DNA of 64,000 bases from Ferrovibrio sp. (GTDB lineage: Bacteria; Pseudomonadota; Alphaproteobacteria; Ferrovibrionales; Ferrovibrionaceae), in the NCBI RefSeq assembly GCF_029255545.1, contig NZ_JANLJJ010000023.1:1-64000 (forward strand), given 5' to 3'. Every line of letters starts with the position of its first letter. Positions within the stretch are counted from its first letter, which is position 1. The translations under genes and the position numbers were made by a program. This document shows, piece by piece, positions 17,239 to 25,421 of this stretch. The notes below the pieces were generated by a model. It was given only the letters and a program-made list of their open reading frames with translations. It made no database searches and was not told the origin of the DNA.

Positions 17239-18690
17239 ATGAGCGATCAGCCCGCGTTGCTGCGTCTCGGTCTCGCCGCCGGCAAGCTGGCCACGGCGCG
17301 CCGCCATGCCCTATTGCAGGGCAGCCCGGCCCGCCGCCATCAGGCGCTCCTCTCCCTGTGCGATACCGACAACCGCCGCTTCGCCGCCACCGGCTGGCTT
17401 TGTCAGGCTGGTGGTCGCGGTACCGGGGCTCGGCAGGAAACCATCGCCGTCGCCGCCGTCCCGCTGGCCGAAGCGCCGGCGCTGGAAGACGGCCTCGCGC
17501 TGGAGACGCTGGCCGACCTGCGGCGCTCGGCCCATGGCTACAGCCTGCTGTGGAATGGCCATGACATCGCCATCGACATCACGAAACTGACCCTGCGCTG
17601 CGACGGCCGCAGCGCCGATGATGGGGAAATCCTGCTGCAGGGTCCCGCCGGCGCCGGTCCGGCGCTGCGCGCGCTGGCCGCCGAGCTTTGCGCCGACCTG
17701 CCCCTGCGCTGGACCGGTCCGGCGCCACTGGTGCATCTGGCGACCGAGCTCGGCCTGATCGAGCCGCAGCCACAGCGCGCCGGCAATCTGGCGTTCGACC
17801 TGAACGAAGATGGCGACGCGGCCGCCGCCTGCGGCGCGATCCTGTATCACTGCCTGTTGCAGTTCGACGCCAATCTGCTGCCGGTTTTGCGTGATCGCAA
17901 CGTGGAAGGCGTGCATCAGATGCGGGTCGCGCTGCGGCGCCTGCGCTCGGCGCTTGGCCTGTTCGCGCCGGTCCTCGACCAGGCGCGCGTCGCGCCGCTG
18001 GTGCAAGAGCTGCGCTGGCTGAACGATCCGCTTGGCCGCAAGCGCGACCTTGATGTCTTCCTCGCCGAAACCCTGTCGCCGCTGCGCCGTGAGCTCGACG
18101 ATGTGAAGGCGCTGCAGCATCTGGGCATCATTCTGGAAGATCGCCGTGCCGCTGCCCAGGTGGCGCTGGACTCGGCTTTGCGGTCGCCGCGCCTGGCCGC
18201 GATGCGGCTGGGCTTCGCCAGGCTTGCCGATGCCGTGGCCGATGGCACGGCGCTCGCCGATGCCGCCCAGGCCGCGCTGCCGGCAGACCGCTTTGCCGCC
18301 GCAGTCTTGCAGCGCCGGCGCCGGAAAGTGAAAAAACTGGGCCGGCAGCATGCCGATCTGGCGATCGAAAGCCTGCACGAGCTGCGCATCCGCGCCAAGA
18401 AGCTGCGCTATGCCGCCGAATTCTTCCGCCCGCTGTTCAGCAAGAAGGACACGCGGCGCTTCATCGCGGCGCTTAGTCGCCTGCAGGATTGCCTCGGCGC
18501 ATTGAATGATGCCGATGTCGGCGGCCGGCTGGTGCGCGACCTGCTGCCCGATGCCGGCCATGGCGCCGCCACGGCGGCCATCACCGCCTGGTTCGCCGGG
18601 CGCCAGCAGCTGCAGCTCGCCCAGCTTGGTGATGCCTGGGAAAGCCTCGATGCGATCCGGCCGTTCTGGAAGGATGCGCTGAAGGACTGA
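17239..18690 (+). CDS. CHAD-domain protein with a degenerate CYTH-like N-terminus
   Basis: 483 residues. The C-terminal part (about 195-470) is a helical CHAD domain: it has VHQMRVALRRLRSAL and later LHELRIRAKKLRYAAEFF, the paired His/Arg/Lys-rich helices that bind polyphosphate. The N-terminal part (about 1-185) resembles a CYTH triphosphate-tunnel domain, but the usual ExExK start is not evident, so it may not be catalytic. Likely role: polyphosphate binding or granule association. I chose the ATG at 17239; the frame is open to 17197, but that start would lie upstream of the promoter. Confidence 0.82.
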   Translation: MSDQPALLRLGLAAGKLATARRHALLQGSPARRHQALLSLCDTDNRRFAATGWLCQAGGRGTGARQETIAVAAVPLAEAPALEDGLALETLADLRRSAHGYSLLWNGHDIAIDITKLTLRCDGRSADDGEILLQGPAGAGPALRALAAELCADLPLRWTGPAPLVHLATELGLIEPQPQRAGNLAFDLNEDGDAAAACGAILYHCLLQFDANLLPVLRDRNVEGVHQMRVALRRLRSALGLFAPVLDQARVAPLVQELRWLNDPLGRKRDLDVFLAETLSPLRRELDDVKALQHLGIILEDRRAAAQVALDSALRSPRLAAMRLGFARLADAVADGTALADAAQAALPADRFAAAVLQRRRRKVKKLGRQHADLAIESLHELRIRAKKLRYAAEFFRPLFSKKDTRRFIAALSRLQDCLGALNDADVGGRLVRDLLPDAGHGAATAAITAWFAGRQQLQLAQLGDAWESLDAIRPFWKDALKD

Positions 18691-18694
18691 ACGT

Positions 18695-19519
18695 TCAGTC
18701 GATCAGTTTGCCGTCGGGATCGAAAAACGGATAGGGCCCATCGTAATCGCCGATGAAAGCCGTGTGGCTGACTAGCCTGGCGTCCTTCCACCAATGCAGC
18801 ATGAAGCCCGGCGGCTCCATGCGGAAACAGCTTGGCGCCTGCGGGTCGATGTCCAGCGCCACCTGGTGTGCCGGGCTCGGACAGGTCAGCGCCGGCCGCC
18901 CGCCGATGCTGGCGCGGATGGTGCGATGCAGGTGGCCGCACAGGATCAGCTCCACCTGATTGTGGCGCGCCATGATGGCGGCGAAGTCCTCGCGGCCTTT
19001 CAGGCCGATCCTGTCCATATGGCCGATGCCGGTCTCGAATGGCGGATGATGCATCAGCACCAGGGTCGGCATATCGGGCTTTTGCGCCAGCGTGCGGTCC
19101 AGCCAGTCCAGCCGCTCGGCGCAGAGCTCGCCGCCGCCCTGGCCGGGGATCAGCGTGTCGAGGCCAACGATCCGCAGCGGATATTCGTCATCGATGGCGA
19201 ATTGCAGGAAGCTGCCGCGCTCTTTCGGCAGATAACCGCCATGGGCAAAGGCATCGCGCATCGCATCGCGTTCATCGTGATTGCCGGGAATGGCGATGAT
19301 GCGCTGCTTCAGTGGGCTGAGGATGGATTTCAGGTGGTCGTATTCCTCGGGCCGGCCCAGGTCGACCAGGTCGCCGGTCAGCAGGATCAGGTCCGGCTGC
19401 GGCTGCAGCGCCAGCAGGTCTAGCACGCAGCGTTCCAGCATCGCCGCGGTATCCACCTTCTTGTAGGCCAGTTTGCCGGGCAGTTTGATATGGGTATCGG
19501 TGATCTGCGCGATCAGCAT
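18695..19519 (-). CDS. GpdQ-like class III phosphodiesterase
   Basis: 274 residues. The dinuclear metal site matches the glycerophosphodiesterase GpdQ closely: Asp8, His10, Asp50 and Asn80 fall at GpdQ's own numbers, followed by His158 or His159 in LMHHPPF and His197/His199 in CGHLHR. Enzymes of this group hydrolyse phosphodiesters such as glycerophosphoethanolamine, and many also accept cyclic nucleotides. It is the last gene of the ABC-importer operon, starting 11 bases after the ATPase gene, so hydrolysis of an imported diester is the best inference. Confidence 0.87.
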   Translation of the reverse strand: MLIAQITDTHIKLPGKLAYKKVDTAAMLERCVLDLLALQPQPDLILLTGDLVDLGRPEEYDHLKSILSPLKQRIIAIPGNHDERDAMRDAFAHGGYLPKERGSFLQFAIDDEYPLRIVGLDTLIPGQGGGELCAERLDWLDRTLAQKPDMPTLVLMHHPPFETGIGHMDRIGLKGREDFAAIMARHNQVELILCGHLHRTIRASIGGRPALTCPSPAHQVALDIDPQAPSCFRMEPPGFMLHWWKDARLVSHTAFIGDYDGPYPFFDPDGKLID

Positions 19520-19530
19520 GACGATGCTCC

Positions 19531-20577
19531 TTACAGAACCAGCAGGCCGCGCGGGTCAATGGCCAGCCGCACGGCTTCGCCATGGCCGAAATCGCGCCGC
19601 GCCGTGCTTTCGATCACCAGTGGCTGCGCCTCGCCCACCTCGACGAACAGCCGCGTGCGGTCACCCAGGAAAAACGCCGCCGCGACAATGCCCTGCAGGC
19701 CGGTCTGCTCATGGCTTTCGGCGATGCGGATATCTTCCGGGCGGAACAGGATTTCGCTGGCGCCCTGCGGCGCCTCGGCCCAGGCCAGGTCGCCGGCACG
19801 GCAGGAAAACACACCATCGCGGGTCGCCCCGGTCAGGCGGTTCATGGTGCCGATGAATTCGGCGACGAAGCGCGTGGCCGGCCGCTGGTAGATCTCGCGC
19901 GGCTTGCCGATCTGCGCCACGCGGCCATGCTCCATCACCACGATCCGGTCGCCCAAAGCCATCGCCTCGGCCTGGTCATGCGTCACATAGATCGCGGTGA
20001 TCTGCAGGCTGCGCAGCAGCGTGTCGATCTCCAGCCGCAGGGTGTCGCGCAGCTTGGCATCCAGCGCGGTGAGCGGTTCGTCCAGCAGCAGGGCGCGCGG
20101 TCGCACGGCGATGGCGCGCGCCAGCGCCACGCGCTGGCGCTGGCCGCCGGAAAGCTGGTCGATGCGGCGGTCGGCCAGTTTCTCGATCCGCATCATGCCC
20201 AGCATCTCGGCCACGCGGGCCTTGATCTGGGCGGCCGGTGTTTTGCGGATCCTCAGGCCGTAACCGATATTCTGTGCCACCGTCATGTTGGGGAACAGCG
20301 CGTAGGACTGGAACACCATGCCGACATTACGCTGCTCGATCGGCAGGCGCGTCACATCCTCGCCGTCGAACAGGACCCTGCCGCCAGCATCGGGCTCTTC
20401 CAATCCGGCGATGATGCGCAAGGTGGTGGTCTTGCCGCAGCCCGAGGGGCCGAGGAACACGACCGTTTCGCCGGCATGGATGGCGAGGTCGAGCGGCTCC
20501 AGCGCCTTCGTGCCGTCGGCGAAGGTCTTGGCGCAGTTTTCCAGCGCGATGGCGAGCGGCTGTGTCGTGTTGGTCAT
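19531..20577 (-). CDS. ABC importer ATP-binding protein (spermidine/phosphonate/iron type)
   Basis: 348 residues. Walker A GPSGCGKT at 43-50, signature LSGGQRQR, Walker B ALLLDEPLTALD and the switch His in VTHDQAEAM. The C-terminal part is a TOBE-like domain. It energises the two permeases upstream. The start ATG overlaps the stop of the preceding permease in an ATGA. The frame remains open far upstream inside the permease gene, but that part is a shadow. Confidence 0.92.
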   Translation of the reverse strand: MTNTTQPLAIALENCAKTFADGTKALEPLDLAIHAGETVVFLGPSGCGKTTTLRIIAGLEEPDAGGRVLFDGEDVTRLPIEQRNVGMVFQSYALFPNMTVAQNIGYGLRIRKTPAAQIKARVAEMLGMMRIEKLADRRIDQLSGGQRQRVALARAIAVRPRALLLDEPLTALDAKLRDTLRLEIDTLLRSLQITAIYVTHDQAEAMALGDRIVVMEHGRVAQIGKPREIYQRPATRFVAEFIGTMNRLTGATRDGVFSCRAGDLAWAEAPQGASEILFRPEDIRIAESHEQTGLQGIVAAAFFLGDRTRLFVEVGEAQPLVIESTARRDFGHGEAVRLAIDPRGLLVL

Positions 20578-21380
20578 TCGGAGTCCTCCGCCACGAATTT
20601 CGGCGCGCGTGGCTTGGCATAGGCCTGCATGGCCAGCAGCAGCGGCATGATCATCAGGAAAAACACCAGGGTATAGGCGCTGCCGATCTCCAGCCGCAAG
20701 GACGCATAGGCATCGGCCAGGCCAACCGGCAGTGTCTTGGTGAATGGCGTGTGCAGCAGCCAGGTCATGTTGAACTCGCCCATGGAGAGCGTCACCACCA
20801 TCAGCGAACCGGCCAGGATGCCGGCGCGGCAGTTCGGCAGCACGATGTCGCGGAAACGCTGCCAGAAGCCGGCGCCCAGCGAGGCGGCGCCTTCCTCCAG
20901 GGTCTGCAGGTCGATGGCCATCAGCACGGCCAGCACGCTGCGCACCATGAAGGGCAGGGTGAACAGCGCATGGCCGACCAGGATGAAGGCCCAGGAGGTG
21001 CGGAAGCCCGATAGCGCGCCATAGGTGACGATCAGCGCCAGCGCGGTGGCAAGCCCCGGCACGGCCACCGGCATTACCAGCAATTCCTCGATCGCCCGGG
21101 TCAGCGCGGTCTGGCGCTTGGCCAGCACATAGGCGGTGGGCACGCCCAGCACCAGCGTCACGACCAGGCAGGCCAGCGACAGGCCGATGGAGAGGAAGAT
21201 GGTGTCGCGATAGCCGTTCCACACCTCGAACACCCAGCGGAGCGTCAGCCCGCTTTCGATGCCGATGAAGTAGTTCACGGTGAGGCCGGCCATGATGGAG
21301 AGAATGACGGGCACGATCAGGAAGGCGCAGACCAGCAATGTGAAGCCGAGCTGCAACAGGAAGAGGCCGCGATGTTTCAT
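20574..21380 (-). CDS. ABC importer permease, second subunit
   Basis: 268 residues with six predicted membrane helices. The EAA loop that docks the ATPase reads LEEGAASLGAGFWQRF. It is a PotC/PhnV-type permease. It starts 15 bases after the stop of the first permease and overlaps the ATPase gene by four bases. Confidence 0.92.
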   Translation of the reverse strand: MKHRGLFLLQLGFTLLVCAFLIVPVILSIMAGLTVNYFIGIESGLTLRWVFEVWNGYRDTIFLSIGLSLACLVVTLVLGVPTAYVLAKRQTALTRAIEELLVMPVAVPGLATALALIVTYGALSGFRTSWAFILVGHALFTLPFMVRSVLAVLMAIDLQTLEEGAASLGAGFWQRFRDIVLPNCRAGILAGSLMVVTLSMGEFNMTWLLHTPFTKTLPVGLADAYASLRLEIGSAYTLVFFLMIMPLLLAMQAYAKPRAPKFVAEDSE

Positions 21381-21395
21381 GCTGCGCTCTCCTCT

Positions 21396-22214
21396 CTAGC
21401 CTGCCGCCGCGACGGTGGAGCCGGCGGCGGTGCGCGCCACGGCCAGCACGATCCAGGTGGCAGCACCCAGCACGAAGCTGAGCGCGGCGGCCATGGCGAT
21501 ATTGGCCGACAGGGTGAACTCGGTATAGATCACCATCGGCAGCACGTTGATGCGCGCGGCCAGCGTAAACGCCGTGCCAAACGCGCCGACGGCGGTGGCG
21601 AAGCAGATCGCGCCGGCCGAGATGAAGGCCGGCTTGAGGCCCGGGATGATCACGTCCAGCACCACGCGCCAGGGCGAGGCGCCGAGCGAACGCGCGGCCT
21701 CTTCCAGCTTGGGATCGAGTTTTTCTGCCGCCGCCATCACGGTGAGGATGGTGCGCGGGATCGAGAAATAGACATAGCCCATGAACAGGCCGGTCAGCGA
21801 ATAGGCGAAGACCAGCTTGTCGCCGGTGAGGAATTCGGTGATCTGGCCGATCAGGCCCTGGCGGCCGGCCAGCATGATCACCATGAAACCGATCACGACG
21901 CCGGGAAAGGCCAGCGGAAAGGTGAGCATGGCGACCAGCGCGCCGTTGCCGGGAAATTTGTGGCGCTGCAGGAACACGCCGGAAATGCCGCTGATGACCA
22001 GCGTGGCAAAGGTGGTGGCGGCAGCGACACTTAAGGTGGCGAACAGGCTGTTGAGGTAATTCGCGTCGGTCAGGATGGCGGCATAGGCGGACCAGCCGGT
22101 CTTGCCGCTGCCGCCGATGAAAAACAGCCGCGCCATCGGCAACAGGAAAAAAGCCGCGAAAAATATGCCGGCCGGCAGCAGCAGGAAGATCAGGCGTTGG
22201 GTATCGCGGCGCAT
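21396..22214 (-). CDS. ABC importer permease, first subunit
   Basis: 272 residues, six or seven membrane helices; EAA loop LEEAARSLGASPWRVV. It is a PotB/PhnU-type permease. I chose the ATG at 22214 (protein MRRDTQRLIFLL) because the longer open frame runs through a structured intergenic repeat that would give an unrelated soluble N-terminus. Confidence 0.9.
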   Translation of the reverse strand: MRRDTQRLIFLLLPAGIFFAAFFLLPMARLFFIGGSGKTGWSAYAAILTDANYLNSLFATLSVAAATTFATLVISGISGVFLQRHKFPGNGALVAMLTFPLAFPGVVIGFMVIMLAGRQGLIGQITEFLTGDKLVFAYSLTGLFMGYVYFSIPRTILTVMAAAEKLDPKLEEAARSLGASPWRVVLDVIIPGLKPAFISAGAICFATAVGAFGTAFTLAARINVLPMVIYTEFTLSANIAMAAALSFVLGAATWIVLAVARTAAGSTVAAAG

Positions 22215-22240
22215 CGTGTCTTTGCTTCTTCCGGTCGAAA

Positions 22241-22338
22241 AATGGGACCCCGGCTCAGCGCTTCGCTGGGCCGGGGTGACGATCATATGCTGAAGGCCGT
22301 CACCCCGGGCTCGCTGTTGCGAGGCCCGGAGTCCCATT
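22241..22338. repeat. Intergenic cloverleaf repeat, family 2
   Basis: Outer stem AATGGGAC (22241-22248) with GTCCCATT (22331-22338). Inside are hairpin A (CCCGGC with GCCGGG plus CAGCG/CGCTG, 22249-22275), a central stem GTGACG/CGTCAC (22276-22281 with 22298-22303) and hairpin B (CCGGGC/GCCCGG plus TCGC/GCGA, 22305-22329). It lies between the binding-protein and permease genes of an operon, a common place for mRNA-processing or stabilising structures. Confidence 0.7.
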
Positions 22339-22344
22339 CATTCA

Positions 22345-23355
22345 TCAGTTCACTTCGTTCTTGTAGCGCTCGACGATCTTGGCCTGCGCGGCAGCCAGCT
22401 TCTTCAGGTTGATCGGCTTGGCGCGGGCGTAGTCGGCCTCGGGCAGAAACTTCGCCTTGGCTTCTTTCGAGAGATGCTGGGCGAAGACCGGGCGCAGATA
22501 GGCGTTGCCCCACATGGCCTGGCTTTCATCCGACAGCACGAAATCCAGCACCTTCTTGCCGTTCTCGGCATTCGGGCCCTTGTTCACCAGGCCCATCACA
22601 TACGGGAAGACCACGCTGCCCTCCTTCGGGATGACGAACTGCACCGGCGCCTTGTCGGTATACTGGCCGCGATAGGCGTTGAAGTCGTAATCCAGCAGGA
22701 TCGGAATCTCGCCCGAGATGACGCGGGCGTAAGAGGTCTGCTTCGGCACGATCGGCTGGTTCTTGGCCAGATCCTTGAAATACTTGATCGCCGGATCGAG
22801 GTTTTCGTAGCTGCCGCCCAGCGCGAGGTTCACCGCCATGACGCCAAGCTGGCCGACGGCCGCCGAGGTCGGATCAAGATAACCGACCAGGCCCTTGTAT
22901 TCGGGCTTCAGCAGGTCGGCCCAGCTCTGCGGCACCGGCTTCTTGCCAAGCGCGGCCTTGTTGACGAACAGGCCGAGCGTGCCGGAGTGGATGGTGAACC
23001 AGTTGCCGTCCGGATCCTTCAGGTCGGCCGGGATCTTGTCCCAGTTCTTCGGCTTGTACGGCGTCAGCACGCCGGCATCCTTGGCCGGATCGGCGGCGAT
23101 GCCGCCCAGATAGGTCACGTCGGCCACCGGATTGGCCTTCTCCGCGATCAGGGCGGCGATAGCCTGGCCGGAATTCTTGTTGTCGGGCGGCACCTGGATG
23201 CCGAGACGGGCCTGGATCGCCTTGAGCTGCGAGCCCCAGTCGGCCCATTCCGGCGGGCAGTTGTAGCAGATCGCCCGCTGCTGGGCGTTGGCATCGGTGA
23301 TCGTGCCGAGCGCGGCGATACCCAATACGGTTGCGAAAGCGAGACGTTTCAACAT
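22345..23355 (-). CDS. Periplasmic substrate-binding protein of the importer
   Basis: 336 residues with a signal peptide (MLKRLAFATVLGIAALG, cleavage near ANAQQ). The mature protein is of the family 1 extracellular solute-binding type, with segments such as LGLFVNKAALGKKPVPQSWADL and LLDYDFNAYRG, like binding proteins for phosphonates, polyamines or ferric iron. The ligand cannot be read from sequence; the operon context points to an organophosphate. The ATG at 23355 has a strong GGAGGGG site eight bases upstream. Confidence 0.9.
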   Translation of the reverse strand: MLKRLAFATVLGIAALGTITDANAQQRAICYNCPPEWADWGSQLKAIQARLGIQVPPDNKNSGQAIAALIAEKANPVADVTYLGGIAADPAKDAGVLTPYKPKNWDKIPADLKDPDGNWFTIHSGTLGLFVNKAALGKKPVPQSWADLLKPEYKGLVGYLDPTSAAVGQLGVMAVNLALGGSYENLDPAIKYFKDLAKNQPIVPKQTSYARVISGEIPILLDYDFNAYRGQYTDKAPVQFVIPKEGSVVFPYVMGLVNKGPNAENGKKVLDFVLSDESQAMWGNAYLRPVFAQHLSKEAKAKFLPEADYARAKPINLKKLAAAQAKIVERYKNEVN

Positions 23356-23359
23356 GGGG

Positions 23360-24184
23360 TTAACCCCTCCTGCCGGTTTGGTTGGTTGTGGTGTGGTTTG
23401 CTGCTGCGGTGGAAACGGCGTCGTCGGACCAGACGACGAGACGCACGCCGGCATCGCGCAACTGCGCGGCGATGGCGGCAGGGGCCGGGCGATCGGTGAA
23501 CACGACGCTCGCCTCGGTGATATGGCCGCCGCGTACGGTGGCGCCGCGGCCGAATTTGGAATGGTCCAGCACCAGGAAACGCTGGCGGCAATGGCGCGCC
23601 AGTTCGCTGCGCATGGTCACTTCGTCGGTGCCGAAATCCAGCAGCGTGCCATCCTCGGCCACGCCGCCCACGCCATAGATGCCGATATCGACGGCGAAAT
23701 GCGCGAAGAAGCCATGCGCCTCGCCGGCCACCACGTCGCGGTCCAGGTTGCGCAGCCGCCCGCCGGCCACGGTGATCTCGCAGGACGGATTGCGCGAGAG
23801 CGCCAGCGCGACATTCAGGTTGTTGGTCATCACCCGCAGGCCGGGATGGTCCACCAGCGCCAGCGCGCATTGCTCGGGCGTGGTGCCGATGCCGAAGAAC
23901 AGCGAGGCGCCCTCGGGCACGTCGCGCGCCACCAGCTGGGCGATGCGGCGCTTGGCCTCGATGTTCAGCACCTGGCGGGCGGGATAGGCGAGGTTCTCGC
24001 CTTCGGGCGGCAGCTCGACGCCGCCATGGCGCCGGCGCAGCAGGCCGCGGTCGCAGAGCAGGTTCACGTCGCGGCGGATGGTCTGGGGGGTGACGCCGAA
24101 CTGGACCGCCAGGGCGTCGATGGCCTGGAAGCCGTCGCTGCGGACAAGCTCTACGATGGCGCGTGCACGGTCTTCCGCCAGCAT
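23360..24184 (-). CDS. DeoR/GlpR-family transcriptional repressor
   Basis: 274 residues. The N-terminal helix-turn-helix is typical (FGVTPQTIRRDVNLLCDRGLLRRRHGG), followed by a sugar-phosphate isomerase-like sensor domain (GIGTTPEQCA, VMTNNLNVA, GGRLR). It stops four bases before the binding-protein gene, so it heads the operon. I chose the ATG at 24184 because DeoR proteins usually start near M-L-A-E, because GGGGA precedes it, and because an in-frame ATG at 24226 would put the start codon inside the predicted operator. Effector likely a phosphorylated sugar or glycerol-3-phosphate (inference). Confidence 0.9.
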   Translation of the reverse strand: MLAEDRARAIVELVRSDGFQAIDALAVQFGVTPQTIRRDVNLLCDRGLLRRRHGGVELPPEGENLAYPARQVLNIEAKRRIAQLVARDVPEGASLFFGIGTTPEQCALALVDHPGLRVMTNNLNVALALSRNPSCEITVAGGRLRNLDRDVVAGEAHGFFAHFAVDIGIYGVGGVAEDGTLLDFGTDEVTMRSELARHCRQRFLVLDHSKFGRGATVRGGHITEASVVFTDRPAPAAIAAQLRDAGVRLVVWSDDAVSTAAANHTTTNQTGRRG

Positions 24185-24224
24185 CCCGGTCCCCGAAGTC
24201 GTTTCCTGTCCCAATCGGCGCATC

Positions 24225-24240
24225 ATGTTCGTTCGAACAT
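24225..24240. promoter_or_regulatory. GlpR-like operator, primary site
   Basis: On the minus strand this reads ATGTTCG-AA-CGAACAT: perfect 7-bp arms with a two-base spacer. The known GlpR operator has the same TGTTCG..CGAACA arms, with a wider centre. It lies 41 bases upstream of the regulator's chosen start, so autoregulation of the whole operon is likely. Confidence 0.65.
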
Positions 24241-24266
24241 TGAAGGCCGTTCATTTCGTTAAGATG

Positions 24267-24282
24267 ACTTTCGCATGAACAT
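24267..24282. promoter_or_regulatory. GlpR-like operator, degenerate second site
   Basis: ACTTTCG-CA-TGAACAT matches the primary site at 13 of 16 positions. The centres of the two sites are 42 bp apart, four helical turns, so repressors bound at both would face the same side of the DNA. Confidence 0.4.
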
Positions 24283-24509
24283 TTTGTGTCGTCAAATGAA
24301 GCAACTGTATCTATAAGGTTGATGAAAAATGCAGATAGACACTCTGAAATGGATTTTTGCGGTCACAGAACGCCATCCTGACACCGGCCAGCCGGTTCCG
24401 GGTCCCGGCGGCGTTAACATCCCCTTTTCCAATTCGGTCTATTCATGCAATCGCCCATCCAGCAACGCCGGAACTGCCGCGTGACCTTTCCATACCCGTC
24501 GCCCACGCC

Positions 24510-25421
24510 ATGCGCGTTCTGATCATCGGCTTTGGTTCGATTGGCCGGCGCCATGCCGAAATCCTGCGTGAGCTGGGCCACAGCGTCAGCCTGCAGACGG
24601 CGCAGCAAAGCGACGCCTATCCCTGCTATGACCAGCTCGCCGCCGCGCTGACCAACGAGCAGCCGGACTACGTCGTCGTGGCCAACGAGACCGGCCGGCA
24701 TCTGGCCAGCGTGCAGGAACTGGCCCGCCTCAAATATTCCGGCCGGCTGGCGGTGGAGAAACCGCTTTTCGCCATGCCGGCCACGCTGCCCGCATTGCCG
24801 TTTGCCAGCATGCATGTTGCCTATCAGCTGCGCTTCCACCCGATGATGCAGAGGCTGAAGGCGGCGCTGGCCGGCCGTCACGCCATCTCCGCCAGCCTGT
24901 ATGTCGGACAGCATCTGGCCGACTGGCGGCCCGGCCGCGATCATCGCAGTGGCTATTCGGCCCGGGCGGGCGAAGGCGGCGTGCTGCGCGATCTCAGCCA
25001 CGAACTGGATTATCTGCTCTGGCTGTTCGGGCCCTGGCGCCGCGTCGCCGCGCTGGGCGGCAATTTCGGCGCCTGCGAGATCGCGGCGGAAGAAACCGCC
25101 AGCCTGCTGATCGAGGCCGCGCGCTGTCCGGTCTGCACGGTGCAGCTGTCTTATCTCGATCGTCCGCCGCGGCGACAGCTGCGCATCAACTGCATGGACG
25201 GCACGATCGATCTTGATCTGCTGAGCGGGATCCTGTCCGTCGATGGCAAACAGGAAACCCTGGCCGCTGATCGCAATGGTCCGATCCGCGCCATGCATCG
25301 CTCGATCCTGCAGGATGCGGCAACGCCGGCCTGCACGCTGGCGGAAGCGCAGGATGTGATGCAGCTGATCGCGGCGGCCGAAACGGCCATGCAGGCGCAG
25401 CAATGGGTGAGGGCGTCGTGA
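24510..25421 (+). CDS. Gfo/Idh/MocA-family NAD(P)-dependent dehydrogenase
   Basis: 303 residues. The Rossmann motif GFGSIGRRH lies at the N-terminus and the family's catalytic EKP segment reads VEKPLF. A later GGVLRDLSHELDYLLWLFG helix carries the conserved His-Asp pattern. It probably oxidises or reduces a sugar or sugar acid. The next gene is a CMP-sugar synthetase overlapping by four bases, so a role in making a nonulosonic acid or related surface sugar is the best guess. The frame is open to 24357; the ATG at 24510 begins the Rossmann fold directly. Confidence 0.82.
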   Translation: MRVLIIGFGSIGRRHAEILRELGHSVSLQTAQQSDAYPCYDQLAAALTNEQPDYVVVANETGRHLASVQELARLKYSGRLAVEKPLFAMPATLPALPFASMHVAYQLRFHPMMQRLKAALAGRHAISASLYVGQHLADWRPGRDHRSGYSARAGEGGVLRDLSHELDYLLWLFGPWRRVAALGGNFGACEIAAEETASLLIEAARCPVCTVQLSYLDRPPRRQLRINCMDGTIDLDLLSGILSVDGKQETLAADRNGPIRAMHRSILQDAATPACTLAEAQDVMQLIAAAETAMQAQQWVRAS

